Of a stretch of 64,000 bases of DNA, positions 45,669 to 56,967 are shown in pieces. The notes below the pieces were generated by a model, which searched no databases, had not been told where the DNA came from, and saw nothing but the letters and a program-made list of their open reading frames with translations. Within the stretch, counting starts at the first letter, position 1. Every line of letters starts with the position of its first letter. The stretch spans positions 1,798,001-1,862,000 of the forward strand of contig NZ_JACCAS010000001.1 of the NCBI RefSeq assembly GCF_013409255.1, read 5' to 3'. This stretch comes from Paraburkholderia bryophila. GTDB taxonomy: Bacteria > Pseudomonadota > Gammaproteobacteria > Burkholderiales > Burkholderiaceae. The position numbers were made by a program, and so were the translations under genes.

Positions 45669-46403
45669 TTACCCGTTGATCACATCCGCACCCTTCGGCA
45701 CCGTAAACTTGAACGCATCCGCCGGCAACGGCGGGTTCTTCTGAATGTTCGAGAACGTCAGCAACGTCACGTTGCCGAACACGTCGTGCAACTCCATCGC
45801 TTCGAGATTGCCGTCCTTGAAGCCGATGCCCACGCGTTGAAACTGCGTGTCTTTCGCTTTCGGCGTCAGTTCGAGCCAGTCGATGCCGGCCTTCACGCCC
45901 GCGTCGCGCAGCGTGAAGTTCTTATCCAGATCGTTGCTGCCGAACAGGATCGCCGCCGGGCTCGCGCCCAGCGCGCCGCCGAGGCTGCGCACCGTCACCT
46001 GATTCAGATCCTTGTCGTACACGTAGAGCTTGTCGCCGTCCGCCTGCAGCAGTTGCGCATAGGGCTTCTCGTATTGCCAGATGAACTTGCCGGGACGCGC
46101 AAACGTGAACGTGCCGCTCGACGTACCGGTCTTGCCGGCGCCGCTGGTAGACAGCACGCCGCTCGCGCCCTGCGCCTTGCTCGGCGCACGCACTTCCTGC
46201 TGCACGAAGGTGCCGCGTGCCGAATGCACTTGCGCGACGAACGCCTTCAGTTGCTCGGTGCCGCTCGCGAATGCCTGCGACGCCACCAGCATCGACGCGC
46301 CGATCGCCACGCTGCCGACACCACGCACCAACGTGCGCGCGAATTGGCCGAAGCGGCTGGATTGAGCACTCTGTCGAGCGTGCTGCTGCGCGAATAGCTG
46401 CAT
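45669..46403 (-). CDS. lolA: Outer-membrane lipoprotein carrier LolA
   Basis: Periplasmic chaperone that takes lipoproteins from the LolCDE complex to LolB at the outer membrane. The 244-residue precursor has a long signal region (about 1-46, ending SQAFA). The mature LolA fold shows [35 protein letters not shown] and [20 protein letters not shown]. It is about 35 residues longer than E. coli LolA, partly from a Gly/Ser/Thr-rich loop after [18 protein letters not shown] precedes the start. It follows ftsK on the same strand, a conserved ftsK-lolA arrangement. Confidence 0.93.
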   Translation of the reverse strand: MQLFAQQHARQSAQSSRFGQFARTLVRGVGSVAIGASMLVASQAFASGTEQLKAFVAQVHSARGTFVQQEVRAPSKAQGASGVLSTSGAGKTGTSSGTFTFARPGKFIWQYEKPYAQLLQADGDKLYVYDKDLNQVTVRSLGGALGASPAAILFGSNDLDKNFTLRDAGVKAGIDWLELTPKAKDTQFQRVGIGFKDGNLEAMELHDVFGNVTLLTFSNIQKNPPLPADAFKFTVPKGADVING

Positions 46404-46642
46404 AGTGTTTTTCTCCCTTGATTGAGTTCGTTGAGCGGTCGCGGCGGTGGGTCTGCACCGGGTGCGGCGCGCCGCCTTTCGTGGCTCGTAACCGTAGCTC
46501 GTAGCTTCGAGGCTCGTGGCTCACTCCTGGCTCAAGCCCGAGCGGTTTGCCGTCAGCCTTATGCGACATAGCTTAGGTGGCGAGCCTTAAACGGGCCTTA
46601 GTGCGGCGCGAAGTGCGCGCCGCACCACCAGCGCCGCGACGC

Positions 46643-48958
46643 TTATTCCGCTTCCCGCGCCGGCGCGAGAATCTCGCGATTGCCGTTCGATGACATGGAC
46701 GACACCACGCCCGAGTTTTCCATCTGCTCGAGCAGGCGCGCCGCGCGGTTATAGCCGATGCGCAAATGCCGCTGCACCAGCGAGATCGACGCGCGGCGGT
46801 TTTTCAGCACGACGTCGACCGCCTGGTCGTACAACGGGTCCGACTCGCCGTCGCCCGCTCCGGTTCCGCCGGCGCCCGCCGAGCCTTCGTCGCCCTCGCC
46901 CGTTACGCCGCCTTCGAGAATGCCCTCGATATAGTTCGGCTCGCCCTGCTCCTTGAGCTTGTCGACCACGCGGTGCACTTCCTCGTCCGAGACGAACGCG
47001 CCGTGCACCCGCACCGGCATACCGCTGCCCGGCGGCAGATACAGCATGTCGCCCATGCCGAGCAGCGATTCCGCGCCCTGCTGGTCGAGAATGGTGCGCG
47101 AGTCGATCTTCGACGACACCTGGAAGGCCATGCGCGTCGGCACGTTGGCTTTGATCAGGCCGGTGATCACGTCGACCGACGGCCGTTGCGTAGCAAGAAT
47201 CAAATGGATGCCGGCCGCGCGCGCCTTCTGCGCGATCCGCGCGATCAGCTCTTCGACTTTCTTGCCGACCACCATCATCAAGTCAGCCAGTTCGTCGATC
47301 ACGACCACGATATTCGGCAGGCGCGAGAGCGGTTCCGGATCGTCCGGCGTGAGGCTGAACGGATTCGGCAGCTTTTCTTCGCGCTTGGCGGCTTCGTCGA
47401 TCTTGTTGTTGTAGCCGGCGAGGTTACGCACGCCCAGCTTGCTCATCAGCTTGTAGCGGCGCTCCATTTCGGCGACCGCCCAGTTGAGCGCGTGACCCGC
47501 CTGGCGCATGTCCGTGACGACCGGACACAGCAGATGCGGAATGCCTTCGTAGACGCTCATTTCGAGCATCTTCGGATCGATCAGGATCATGCGGACCTGG
47601 TCGGCGCTCGCCTTGTAGAGCAGCGACAGGATCATCGCGTTGATCCCCACCGATTTGCCCGACCCGGTCGTGCCCGCCACCAGCAAGTGCGGCATCTTCG
47701 CGAGATCGGCGCACACCGGCTTGCCGCCGATGTCCTTGCCGAGCCCCATGGTGAGCGGCGACGCGGCGTCCGCATAAACCGCCGAGCCGAGAATCTCCGA
47801 CAGGCTCACGGTCTGGCGACGCAGGTTCGGCAACTCCAGCGCCATGAAATTCTTGCCCGGAATGGTTTCGACCACGCGGATCGACACCAGCGACAGCGAG
47901 CGCGCCAGGTCTTTCGCGAGACCGACGATCTGGCTGCCCTTCACGCCCGTGGCCGGTTCGATTTCATAACGCGTGACGACCGGCCCGGGATACGCAGCGA
48001 CCACGCTCACTTCGACGCCGAAGTCCTTGAGCTTCTTCTCGATCAGACGCGAGGTGAATTCGAGCGTGTCGGCGGAAATGGTTTCCTGCGCGACCGGCGC
48101 GGCGTCGAGCAGCGAGATGGGCGGCAAGGTGGAGTCGCCCGGCAGATCGGTGAACAACGGCACTTGCCGTTCTTTCTCGACGCGCTCCGATTTGGCCGGC
48201 GTGACGACCGGCGGCACGATCACGACCGGCTCGTGTTCCTCGATCCGCACACGGCCTTTTTCGACCTTGCCTTCGCGCTTCACGGCCGCCGCTTCGCCCA
48301 GCTTGCGATCGCGGCCAGCCTCGCGGCGCAGCTTCGCGAACGTGACGGCGGAAATGATCGACTCGCCGACCTTTTCCGACACCGACAGCCACGAGAAACG
48401 GAAATACAGCGACAAGCCGATCGCGAGCGCGATCAGCAAGGCCAGCGTGCCGCCGGTGAAACCGAGCGCATGCGAAACTCCGCGCGCCACCGCCTCGCCG
48501 ATCACGCCGCCGGGCGCACGCGGCAACTGCACTTTCAGCGACCACATGCGCAGCGCCTCGATACCGTCGCAGGCGAGCAGCACGAGCATGAACGCGAACG
48601 CATCGGCGAGCCAACTGACGTCGCGCGGCTTGTCTTCCTGCTCGTCTTCGTTGCGGGTGATGCGCTTGTAGTTGGCGGAGATATGGCGGCCGAGCAGCAC
48701 GATCCACCAGTAGGCGGACAGGCCGAACAGCAGCAGCAGGATGTCCGACGTCCAGGCGCCGACACGGCCCGCCCAGTTGCCGATATGGTCGACCTGAGCA
48801 GCGTGGGTCCAGCTCGGATCGCGCCGGCTGTAGCTGACGAGCGCCATGAGCAGGAACACGCCGAGCGCCACCTGCAGGATCCAGCGGATTTCGGTGAAAA
48901 GGCGCGACATGCGGTGCGGCAATGCCTGCGCGCTCGCGGAATAGGGAGCTTTTGCCAT
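46643..48958 (-). CDS. ftsK: DNA translocase FtsK
   Basis: A 771-residue divisome protein that pumps chromosome ends across the septum and activates XerCD at dif. Four or five N-terminal membrane helices (about 20-190) are followed by a short Glu/Lys/Pro linker. The motor has Walker [16 protein letters not shown] and Walker [14 protein letters not shown]. The C-terminal gamma winged helix ([20 protein letters not shown]...) reads KOPS sites. A Gly/Glu/Ala-rich linker before gamma is visible. The start at 48958 matches the MAKAPYS N terminus; eight codons further upstream are open but unlikely. lolA follows on the same strand. Confidence 0.96.
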   Translation of the reverse strand: MAKAPYSASAQALPHRMSRLFTEIRWILQVALGVFLLMALVSYSRRDPSWTHAAQVDHIGNWAGRVGAWTSDILLLLFGLSAYWWIVLLGRHISANYKRITRNEDEQEDKPRDVSWLADAFAFMLVLLACDGIEALRMWSLKVQLPRAPGGVIGEAVARGVSHALGFTGGTLALLIALAIGLSLYFRFSWLSVSEKVGESIISAVTFAKLRREAGRDRKLGEAAAVKREGKVEKGRVRIEEHEPVVIVPPVVTPAKSERVEKERQVPLFTDLPGDSTLPPISLLDAAPVAQETISADTLEFTSRLIEKKLKDFGVEVSVVAAYPGPVVTRYEIEPATGVKGSQIVGLAKDLARSLSLVSIRVVETIPGKNFMALELPNLRRQTVSLSEILGSAVYADAASPLTMGLGKDIGGKPVCADLAKMPHLLVAGTTGSGKSVGINAMILSLLYKASADQVRMILIDPKMLEMSVYEGIPHLLCPVVTDMRQAGHALNWAVAEMERRYKLMSKLGVRNLAGYNNKIDEAAKREEKLPNPFSLTPDDPEPLSRLPNIVVVIDELADLMMVVGKKVEELIARIAQKARAAGIHLILATQRPSVDVITGLIKANVPTRMAFQVSSKIDSRTILDQQGAESLLGMGDMLYLPPGSGMPVRVHGAFVSDEEVHRVVDKLKEQGEPNYIEGILEGGVTGEGDEGSAGAGGTGAGDGESDPLYDQAVDVVLKNRRASISLVQRHLRIGYNRAARLLEQMENSGVVSSMSSNGNREILAPAREAE

Positions 48959-50304
<1,346 letters not shown>

Positions 50305-50379
50305 TGCACGGCGCCGGGCGGCAACGCACGGCGCAACGGTAAAATGGCGACTGGGCGTGGCCCGGCCGCCTGCCTGATA

Positions 50380-50454
<75 letters not shown>

Positions 50455-50512
50455 ATGCCGCTCGTGGTCAGCGTCGCGCGATCGATCTCCTTGTCTGCGT
50501 TGTCTTCCCGAT

Positions 50513-51271
50513 ATGCCGAAAAACCAGCCTCACCCCAACGAACCGAAGCGCGCCCGCACCGCCGCCAGGCCGGCACCGGAACCCGCCGTCCCCGTCGCCC
50601 AGGCGAAGCTCGAACCGGCGGCCGGTCTTGCCGGCCTCGGCGCGCTGCGCGACGCGTTGAAGGGCGAAACGCAACGGCGCGACCGCGAGCGTGCCGCCGC
50701 CGCGGTCGCACAACGCGAAGTAACGGCCGACGCGGATCTGTTCCGCCGCGAGATCGGCGCGGTGGCGCCGTTAGCAGTACCGCCACGCGCCACGCTGCCG
50801 CGTAATCCCCCGCCGCCGCTGCCGGTGCAAACCAGGCTCGACGAAGAAGCCGTCCTGCACGAAGCGATCTCCGACGAGTTCGATCCCGAGGTGCTGCTCG
50901 AAACCGATGAAACGCTGTCGTATTGCCGTCCCGGCGTCAGTCAGGAAGTCGTGCGCAAACTGCGGCGCGGCGACTGGATCGTGCAGGCGCAAATCGACCT
51001 GCACGGTATGCGGCGTGAAGAAGCGCGCGAGGCGCTGGCCGAGTTCATCCGCGAGTCGGTGAAGCGCGGGTTGCGCTGTTTGCGCGTGATTCACGGCAAG
51101 GGTTTGGGGTCGATCGGCAAGGAGCCGGTGCTGAAGGGCAAAGTGCGTGCGTGGCTCGTGCAGAAGTCCGAGGTCATCGCGTTCTGCCAGGCGCGTCCGC
51201 ACGACGGCGGCGCCGGCGCGGTGGTCGTGCTGCTGCAGCCGGGCGCTTTACCGGCGCACGCCAAATCCTGA
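50513..51271 (+). CDS. Smr-domain protein
   Basis: A 252-residue protein. The N-terminal two thirds is charged, Ala/Pro/Arg-rich and low in order. It ends in a Smr (small MutS-related) domain at about 160-248 with the hallmark IDLHGMRREEAREALAEFI and the later RCLRVIHGKGLGS (HGKG motif). Stand-alone Smr proteins are nicking endonucleases or RNA nucleases; relatives include YdaL and SmrB, the latter acting on collided ribosomes. Which activity applies cannot be decided. The TRIC-type gene begins 10 bases after its stop, so the two are co-transcribed. Confidence 0.88.
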   Translation: MPKNQPHPNEPKRARTAARPAPEPAVPVAQAKLEPAAGLAGLGALRDALKGETQRRDRERAAAAVAQREVTADADLFRREIGAVAPLAVPPRATLPRNPPPPLPVQTRLDEEAVLHEAISDEFDPEVLLETDETLSYCRPGVSQEVVRKLRRGDWIVQAQIDLHGMRREEAREALAEFIRESVKRGLRCLRVIHGKGLGSIGKEPVLKGKVRAWLVQKSEVIAFCQARPHDGGAGAVVVLLQPGALPAHAKS

Positions 51272-51281
51272 GGCCGCCACG

Positions 51282-51905
51282 GTGATCCATCCGAGGCTGA
51301 CGCTGGCGCTGACCCTCATGGAAGCGCTGGCGATTTTCGCGTACGCGATTTCCGGCTTCATCGAAGCGCGTACCCGCCGGCTCGACGCCGTGGGCACCTT
51401 TCTCGTGGCGATCGCCACGGCGTTCGGCGGCGGCACGTTGCGCGACGTGTTGCTGGAGCGCCGCCCGTTCTACTGGGTCGAGCATCAGGGTTATCTGATC
51501 GCGATCTTCGTGATGTCGCTGTTCGCGCCCATGCTGTTGAAGATGACCTCGCGCCTGCTGTCCGAGCGCGTGCTGCTGGTCGCGGATGCCATCGGCCTGG
51601 GCTTGTTCAGTATCGCGGGCACGTCGATCGCGCACGACGCGCAGATGCCGTGGTTCACCGCGGTGATGATGGGTGTGCTGACAGGCGTGTTCGGCGGTGT
51701 GATCCGCGACGTGCTGTGCAACGAAGTGCCGCTGATCCTGCGCGACTCGCGGCCTTATGCGACCTGCGCGTTCGTGGGTTGCTGGCTGTATGTGCTGCTG
51801 GACTATGCGAACGTCGATACCGTGTACAGCGTGTTGATCGCTACGGCTTTTATCCTGCTCGCCCGGCTGTTGACGTTCAGGTTCAACGTACGTTTGCCGC
51901 ACTGA
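51282..51905 (+). CDS. TRIC-type (UPF0126) membrane channel protein
   Basis: A 207-residue inner-membrane protein of the trimeric intracellular cation channel family. It has two internal repeats of three helices each plus a seventh helix. The repeated Gly-rich kink motif appears as TAFGGGTLRDVLLER and GVFGGVIRDVLCNE, which is diagnostic. Bacterial members are proposed K+ channels or small-molecule transporters. GTG 51282 was chosen as start because TGAGG lies eight bases upstream; ATG 51318 would trim the first helix. It follows the Smr gene by 10 bases. Confidence 0.87.
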   Translation: MIHPRLTLALTLMEALAIFAYAISGFIEARTRRLDAVGTFLVAIATAFGGGTLRDVLLERRPFYWVEHQGYLIAIFVMSLFAPMLLKMTSRLLSERVLLVADAIGLGLFSIAGTSIAHDAQMPWFTAVMMGVLTGVFGGVIRDVLCNEVPLILRDSRPYATCAFVGCWLYVLLDYANVDTVYSVLIATAFILLARLLTFRFNVRLPH

Positions 51906-52017
51906 CGGCGACGGCGTTAGTCGGGCGCATTCGCCCTATCGAACGCTGCATCGAGCGCCGTACCGCCCGCGAATGCGAACGCAAACGCAAACGCGGACGA
52001 CACAGCGCCCTTCACGC

Positions 52018-53529
52018 TTACTTATTGGTGGCCAGCGCGCCCGCGCTCTTCGAGCCGCCGAACAGCGCCGTCAGATAGGCGGAGTTGTTATTCATCGTCG
52101 CCATCAGCGTGTTCAGCGCGGTGAACTGGCTCTGATACTGCTTGGTCAGTTGCGTCGCGTAGTCGGCGAGCTTGGACTGCTGCGCGGTGACACTCTTCAG
52201 ATCGGCGTTCAACGCGCTGTTGCGCGCGTCGATAATGCCGCCGGTCCGGGTGAACTCCGTGATGCTCCTGTTCAGCTTCGCGCCGAGCCCGTCGGTCGTG
52301 TTGAACAGTTGCGCCACGCGCGCCGGCGCGGTGCTGAGCGCCGAGCTCAGCTTCGCGCTGTCGATCACCAGCGTGCCGTCCGCCGGATCGCCCTTCAGCG
52401 TGATGCCGAGATGCGCGAGGCTCACCGTCGAAGTGCCCTTACCCACCCCGCCGCCGATAATCGACGCCAGCGAATTCTTGATGGTCTGCAGCGTCGAGTC
52501 GCCCAGCAGCGCGCCGCCGGTCTTCGACGTTTTGTCGTACGAGGACAGTTTGTTGACCGTCGTGACGACCGTGTTGTACAGGTTCGCGAAATTCGTGATC
52601 GCGGTGTTCTGCGCGGTGGTGTCCGGTGCGATGGTCAGCGTCTGCGTGGTGCCGATCGCGTCGCGCGACAGATTCAGCGATACGCCCGAGATCGCGTCGG
52701 TCACGGCGTTGGTCGCGCTGCGCGCGTCGATCCCGCCGATGGTGAGCAGCGCGTCCTGCGCGGCTTCGCTCTGACGCCAGGCCTTGGTGCTGTCCGACGA
52801 GACAAACGTGGACGCCGCGCCATCCGCGCCGGGCGTCGATTTGACGCCGAGCGCCGCCAGGCCCGCATCGTTCTGCACGTTGCTGGTGGTGACGTCGATC
52901 GTATTGGCTGCGCCGGTGGTGGCCGCGCGCAGCACGAGGTGCGCGCCGCCCGTGCCGGTCACGATCGTGGCGGTGACGCCCGGGTTGTTGCTCGCCTTGT
53001 TGATCGCGTCGGCGATGCCGCCGAGCGTGTTGTTCTTGCTGTCGACCGCGATGTCCATCGACTTGCCGCCGACCGCGATGCTCAACGTGCCGGTGCCCAG
53101 TGGCGTGGTCGCGCCGAACGCGGCGGACGCCAGGCTCTGCGACGTGGCGATCTGCTTGACCTCGACGGCGTAGCTGCCGGGCACGGCGCCGACGCCCGCT
53201 TTCGGGTCGAGTCCTTTACCGCTGGCCGTGGCCGCGAAGGTCGACAGCGTGGTGCCGTCCGACAGATTCTTGATCGCCGCCTGCAGCGCGCTCAGCGCCG
53301 ACGTCAACGCGCCGTACGCGGACAGCGTGGTGTTGTCGGTGGTTTGCCGGGCTTGCAACGCCGCCGACTGACCCGCCGTCTTCGCATTCACCAGCGCCGA
53401 CACGAGGCTCGCCACGTCCATGGACGAATTGCCGGTCGAGCCGCTGATGATGGATTGCGCCGCCTGCTGCACCTGGTTGCGTGCGTTGGACGTCGCCTGA
53501 TTGACGGACGTGTTGTTGATCGTTGACAT
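52018..53529 (-). CDS. fliD: Flagellar filament cap protein FliD
   Basis: A 503-residue filament cap (HAP2) that sits at the filament tip and folds incoming flagellin. The N-terminal D0 region has GNSSMDVASLVSALVNAKT and ALTSALSALQAAIKNLS. The variable middle is Ala/Thr/Gly-rich. The C-terminal part has DSAKLSSALSTAPARVAQLF and a final coiled coil (TAQQSKLADYATQLTKQYQ) that would pack in D0/D1. It lies downstream of fliC on the same strand. A second, truncated copy of its promoter and first ~45 codons lies at about 57100-57370. Confidence 0.93.
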   Translation of the reverse strand: MSTINNTSVNQATSNARNQVQQAAQSIISGSTGNSSMDVASLVSALVNAKTAGQSAALQARQTTDNTTLSAYGALTSALSALQAAIKNLSDGTTLSTFAATASGKGLDPKAGVGAVPGSYAVEVKQIATSQSLASAAFGATTPLGTGTLSIAVGGKSMDIAVDSKNNTLGGIADAINKASNNPGVTATIVTGTGGAHLVLRAATTGAANTIDVTTSNVQNDAGLAALGVKSTPGADGAASTFVSSDSTKAWRQSEAAQDALLTIGGIDARSATNAVTDAISGVSLNLSRDAIGTTQTLTIAPDTTAQNTAITNFANLYNTVVTTVNKLSSYDKTSKTGGALLGDSTLQTIKNSLASIIGGGVGKGTSTVSLAHLGITLKGDPADGTLVIDSAKLSSALSTAPARVAQLFNTTDGLGAKLNRSITEFTRTGGIIDARNSALNADLKSVTAQQSKLADYATQLTKQYQSQFTALNTLMATMNNNSAYLTALFGGSKSAGALATNK

Positions 53530-53609
53530 GCCATGGCTCCGTGCGTCGAGTGGTTCGTGATCTCTGGTGTGACGCCCCGGGCCTGTTCAGTTGCGCCATC
53601 TATCCGGTC

Positions 53610-53636
53610 ACATCGGCGTCGCTTACATTTTTTTCA
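53610..53636 (-). promoter_or_regulatory. Candidate FliA-type promoter of fliD
   Basis: Read on the minus strand, TGAA-N15-GCCGATGT approximates the sigma-28 pattern TAAA-N15-GCCGATAA, with two mismatches in the -10 octamer and one in the -35. It lies 81 bases upstream of the fliD start. The same GCCGATGT octamer occurs 37 bases upstream of fliC. Confidence 0.4.
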
Positions 53637-53828
53637 AATGTTACACCATATTTCTTGAACCGAATGTGACGATTTGTCGGAAATAAGCTAGCTAGATGTA
53701 ATTTTGATTTGTAGAAACGAGATATTTGAGCGCTTTGCGCTCAAAAAAGACGTGATGCGATGCAACACCACTTTTGGAGGGAACAGCGACACCCGACGTC
53801 TGGCGCGTCCCGGGTGTTTGAAGCCGGC

Positions 53829-53859
53829 GGGGCGCCGCTGCCAGATCGCAGCGCGCCCC
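53829..53859 (-). terminator. Probable fliC terminator hairpin
   Basis: A GC-rich hairpin (arms 53829-53841 and 53848-53859, one bulge, six-base loop) starts 22 bases after the fliC stop codon. There is no T run, so termination efficiency is uncertain. Confidence 0.4.
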
Positions 53860-53881
53860 ACCGTGACTACGTCAGCTCGTA

Positions 53882-55030
53882 TTACTGCAGGAGCTTCAGA
53901 ACTTGCTGCGGGTTCGAGTTAGCTTGCGCCAACACCGAGATGCCCGCTTGTTGCAGCACTTGCGCCTTGCTCAGGTTCGCCGTTTCTTGTGCGAAGTTGG
54001 CGTCCGTGATTTGCGACTGTGCCGACGACAGATCGGTCGACTCAGCTTGCTGCGACGTGGCGATTGCCGTGAAACGGTTTTGCGCGGCGCCCAGCGATGC
54101 TTGCAGGTTGTTGACCGTAGCCAGTGCGTTGTCGATCGACACCATGGCCTGGTTCGCGCCCGTCACGGTGCTGATGTTCAGGTTCGACACCGTCGGCGGC
54201 GTGTTGATCGCGTTGATCTGCGCCACGGCCGAAGCCTGAGCCGCCGAACCAGCGCCTGCGGTCGTCGTTGCCGCGCCCTGGAGTGCCAGCGCCGTGCCTT
54301 GCGTACCCGTACCCGCCGTAGCGCCCGAGCCGAGGATCGCGGCTGCGACGGTTTGGCCGATCGCCTGGTTGTTCTGGTCGGTGAAGTTGTAGCCGCCCTT
54401 GCCGTCCGACAACACGTTGATCGCCGTGATAGCCGGGCTCGCCGCCGACGTGTAAACACCGGCTGCGTCCGTGCTGACCGCCACCGTGCCGACCGTTTGA
54501 CCGGTTTGCACCAGGCCGCCGCCGACCTTGGCTGCCGACATCGACTGGCTCAGGTTCAGGCTGATGGTCTGGCCAACGTTCGCGCCGACCTGGAACGTCA
54601 CGTTACCTGCCGAGCCGTCCAGAATGTTCGTGCCGTTGTACGTGGTTTGCGACGCGATACGGTTCACTTCCGAGATCTGCGCCGACACTTCCTTCTGCAG
54701 CGCAGCCTGGTCGCTCGTCGACAGCGTGCCGGTCGATGCCTGCACAGCCAGTTGGCGAATACGTTGCAGGCTGGAGGTCAGCGACGACAGTGCGCTCGAT
54801 GCCGTTTGAATCATCGACACGCCGTCGTTGGCGTTCGACACGCCCTGGTTCAGGCCGTTGATCTGCGTCGTCATACGCGTCGAGATCGCCAGACCTGCTG
54901 CGTCGTCGGCCGCGCTGTTGATGCGCTTGCCCGAAGACAGACGCGTAATGGCTTGCGAGAGGGCGCTTTGCGAGCCGTTCAGGTTCTGTTGCGCAACCAG
55001 CGAGTTGATATTGCTATTGATTCCGAGCAT
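53882..55030 (-). CDS. fliC: Flagellin
   Basis: A 382-residue flagellin. The conserved D0/D1 N terminus is LGINSNINSLVAQQNLNGSQ and LSSGKRINSAADDAAGLAIS. The variable, surface-exposed middle (about 180-280) is rich in Ala/Gly/Thr. The conserved C terminus has ALATVNNLQASLGAAQNRF and ends QANSNPQQVLKLLQ. It has the typical size of a Burkholderia flagellin. It is exported by the flagellar type III system without a cleaved signal. It lies between flgE and fliD on the same strand; each gene has its own long upstream region, suggesting separate promoters. Confidence 0.97.
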   Translation of the reverse strand: MLGINSNINSLVAQQNLNGSQSALSQAITRLSSGKRINSAADDAAGLAISTRMTTQINGLNQGVSNANDGVSMIQTASSALSSLTSSLQRIRQLAVQASTGTLSTSDQAALQKEVSAQISEVNRIASQTTYNGTNILDGSAGNVTFQVGANVGQTISLNLSQSMSAAKVGGGLVQTGQTVGTVAVSTDAAGVYTSAASPAITAINVLSDGKGGYNFTDQNNQAIGQTVAAAILGSGATAGTGTQGTALALQGAATTTAGAGSAAQASAVAQINAINTPPTVSNLNISTVTGANQAMVSIDNALATVNNLQASLGAAQNRFTAIATSQQAESTDLSSAQSQITDANFAQETANLSKAQVLQQAGISVLAQANSNPQQVLKLLQ

Positions 55031-55145
55031 GGAAGATCTCTCAAATAAGCATTGGATTTTTTACCGACATCGGCAACGGCGGAATCATTCAATTGATGTC
55101 TACCGCATCACCAATGACGGCCTGGGCCAACGAAACTTGAGACAT

Positions 55146-55174
55146 TTATCGAAAATTGACTTAAATAAGTTTTG
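55146..55174 (-). promoter_or_regulatory. Alternative candidate FliA-type promoter of fliC
   Basis: On the minus strand, CAAAACTT is followed after 13 bases by TTCGATAA, resembling TAAAGTTT-N11-GCCGATAA but with two extra spacer bases. It lies 116 bases upstream of fliC. The nearer GCCGATGT box at 55067-55074 lacks a good -35. Confidence 0.3.
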
Positions 55175-55257
55175 TCGATATTTGTCAAGTCCCATTTATT
55201 CCATTTGCGATCCTAATTAACTAGCGCAATTTTGCCCGCCCGGCTTATCCCTGCTGG

Positions 55258-55339
55258 CTTCGCGAGCCCATGCCCCGGCTCGCGAAGAAAAACCCTTTGA
55301 CGATAAACACTTATCGCTTTGCGCGACTGTCGCGCAAAG
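55258..55339 (-). terminator. Two hairpins downstream of flgE
   Basis: An 11-bp and a 9-bp perfect hairpin lie 38 to 119 bases after the flgE stop codon. No long T run follows either on the minus strand, so they may be processing or stabilising elements as much as a terminator. Confidence 0.4.
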
Positions 55340-55376
55340 TTTATCAATACGCCATTTGCAACAACGTCGCGATGGT

Positions 55377-56882
55377 TTAAAGGTTCATTAATGTCTGATC
55401 GACGGTCTTTTGCGTCTTGATCGTCTGCGCGTTCGCCTGATAGTTGCGTTGCGCGGTAATCAGCTTGACCAGTTCGCTGGTCAGATCGACGTTCGAGTTT
55501 TCCACCGCGCCGCCCTGCAGCACGCCGTGGTTCGTCGAACCCGGCGCCGAAATCTGCGCGACTCCCGATTGCGAAGTCTGCTGGAACTCGTTGTTACCGA
55601 GGTTCACCAGGCCGTTCTGATTCGAGAAGTTCGCGAGCACGATCTGGCCGAGCGCGGCGGTTTGCTGGTTCGAGTAATTGCCGGTGAGCGTGCCGTCGGC
55701 GGCAATCGTGAAGCTCGTCAGCGTGCCGGCGGCATAGCCGTCGGGTTGCAGCGTGTTCACGCCGTTCTTGCCGCCGTACTGCGTCGTGCCGCCGATGTTC
55801 AGCGTCAGGTTCTGCGGCGTCGACGAACCGTCCGTGGTCGGCACGCCGAAGTTGAACACGAACGGCGTGGTGGTGGCGACGCCGCTCTTGTCCGTCGTGC
55901 CGAGCAGCGTGCCCGACGAGTTGAAATTCGCGTGGCCGATCAGTTGCGCCGCGCCGCTCGACGGCCCCGCGTAGACATTCCACGCGCCGGCCGCCGTCTT
56001 GGCGAAGTACATGTTGACCGTCTGCGAGCCGCCCAGCGAGTCGTAGACCGTCGTGCTGGTCGAGTAGTTATACGTCGTCGAGCTGTTCTGGTTGAACGCG
56101 ATCGGCGTCGGGGCGATCGTGTAGCTGTCGTTCGTGGCCGGCAGACCGTTGAACGTGATGGTCTGACCGTTGCCGAGCGGAATCGCCGTACCGGCCGTGT
56201 ACGTGCCGGTGGTCGACGTGCCGAGCGTGTTGTCGGTCACCGTGTAGGCGGTCGCGCTCGTGAACTTGACGGTGTAGTTGTCGTTGTTCGTGCCGGAAGC
56301 CGGGTGCGTGATGGTCGCGCCTGGCGTGGTGAGCGTGCCGGTGTTCGCGCCGGGTGTGACGGTCGGCGTACCGAGCATCAGCTTGTCCTGCGCGTTCAGG
56401 TTCAGGCCGGCGACGATCTTCGTGGTCGCCTGCGGCGCGATGTTCGCGGTCGGCACGCTGAGCGGCACGGTTTGCGCGGTGTTGACGACACCCGCGGCGT
56501 TCGCACCGAAGCCCATCAGTTTCAGGCCTTGCGCGTTGGTGATGAAGCCGTTCTTGTCGAGCTGGAACACGCCGTTGCGCGAGTACACCGCCGTCCCGTT
56601 GTTCGACAACTGGAAGAACCCGTTGCCGTTGATCGCGACGTTGAGCGCCTGGTTGGTGCTGTTGATCGTGCCTTGCGAGAATTGCTGCTGCACTTCGGCG
56701 AGCCGGGTGCCGATGCCAACCTGATTGCCCACCGCGGTCGCCACCGAATTGGCGTACATGTCGGCGAATTGCGCGGAACCGCTCTTGAAGCCGACCGTAT
56801 GCGAGTTGGCGACGTTATTGCCGATCACGTCGAGATTCTGCGACGCGGCCGTCACCCCACTCAAACCTTGCTGGTATCCCAT
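55377..56882 (-). CDS. flgE: Flagellar hook protein FlgE
   Basis: A 501-residue hook protein. The N terminus MGYQQGLSGVTAASQNLDVI with GNNVANSHTVGFKSG is the flagellar rod/hook motif. NQALNVAINGNGFFQL follows, and the C terminus is GVLQGGAVENSNVDLTSELV ending KTVDQTLMNL. It is longer than the common 400-440 residues because of extra Thr/Gly-rich surface domains (about 150-330). The start at 56882 fits the motif; the frame extends upstream without support. It sits with fliC and fliD and is not inside a flgBCDEFGHIJKL operon, so it could be a relocated or additional hook gene. Confidence 0.9.
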   Translation of the reverse strand: MGYQQGLSGVTAASQNLDVIGNNVANSHTVGFKSGSAQFADMYANSVATAVGNQVGIGTRLAEVQQQFSQGTINSTNQALNVAINGNGFFQLSNNGTAVYSRNGVFQLDKNGFITNAQGLKLMGFGANAAGVVNTAQTVPLSVPTANIAPQATTKIVAGLNLNAQDKLMLGTPTVTPGANTGTLTTPGATITHPASGTNNDNYTVKFTSATAYTVTDNTLGTSTTGTYTAGTAIPLGNGQTITFNGLPATNDSYTIAPTPIAFNQNSSTTYNYSTSTTVYDSLGGSQTVNMYFAKTAAGAWNVYAGPSSGAAQLIGHANFNSSGTLLGTTDKSGVATTTPFVFNFGVPTTDGSSTPQNLTLNIGGTTQYGGKNGVNTLQPDGYAAGTLTSFTIAADGTLTGNYSNQQTAALGQIVLANFSNQNGLVNLGNNEFQQTSQSGVAQISAPGSTNHGVLQGGAVENSNVDLTSELVKLITAQRNYQANAQTIKTQKTVDQTLMNL

Positions 56883-56967
56883 CGTGGTCTCCGTTCTGGA
56901 AAATCGTAATTTCGGTGGTGTTGTTCTGAAGAGCGATGCGGCGCCGTGATGTCGGCACCTGGCAATA

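Larger units (their letters stand above)
53530..53881. other. 352-base fliC-fliD intergenic region
   Basis: It contains the fliD promoter region and the probable end of the fliC transcript. On the minus strand a GCCGATGT box (plus-strand 53610-53617) resembles the -10 of FliA (sigma-28) promoters, with TGAA 15 bases upstream. A strong GC hairpin at 53829-53859 follows the fliC stop codon. A perfect 9-bp hairpin (TTTGAGCGC/GCGCTCAAA, 53725-53745) lies further on. The stretch 53530-53690 is homologous to 57205-57370. Confidence 0.6.
55031..55376. other. 346-base flgE-fliC intergenic region
   Basis: AT-richer than the genes. It carries two perfect hairpins just past the flgE stop: CTTCGCGAGCC/GGCTCGCGAAG (55258-55287) and CTTTGCGCG/CGCGCAAAG (55317-55339). 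It also carries possible FliA-type promoter elements for fliC on the minus strand: GCCGATGT (plus-strand 55067-55074) and a CGATAA-containing octamer (55146-55153). No gene is present. Confidence 0.6.
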
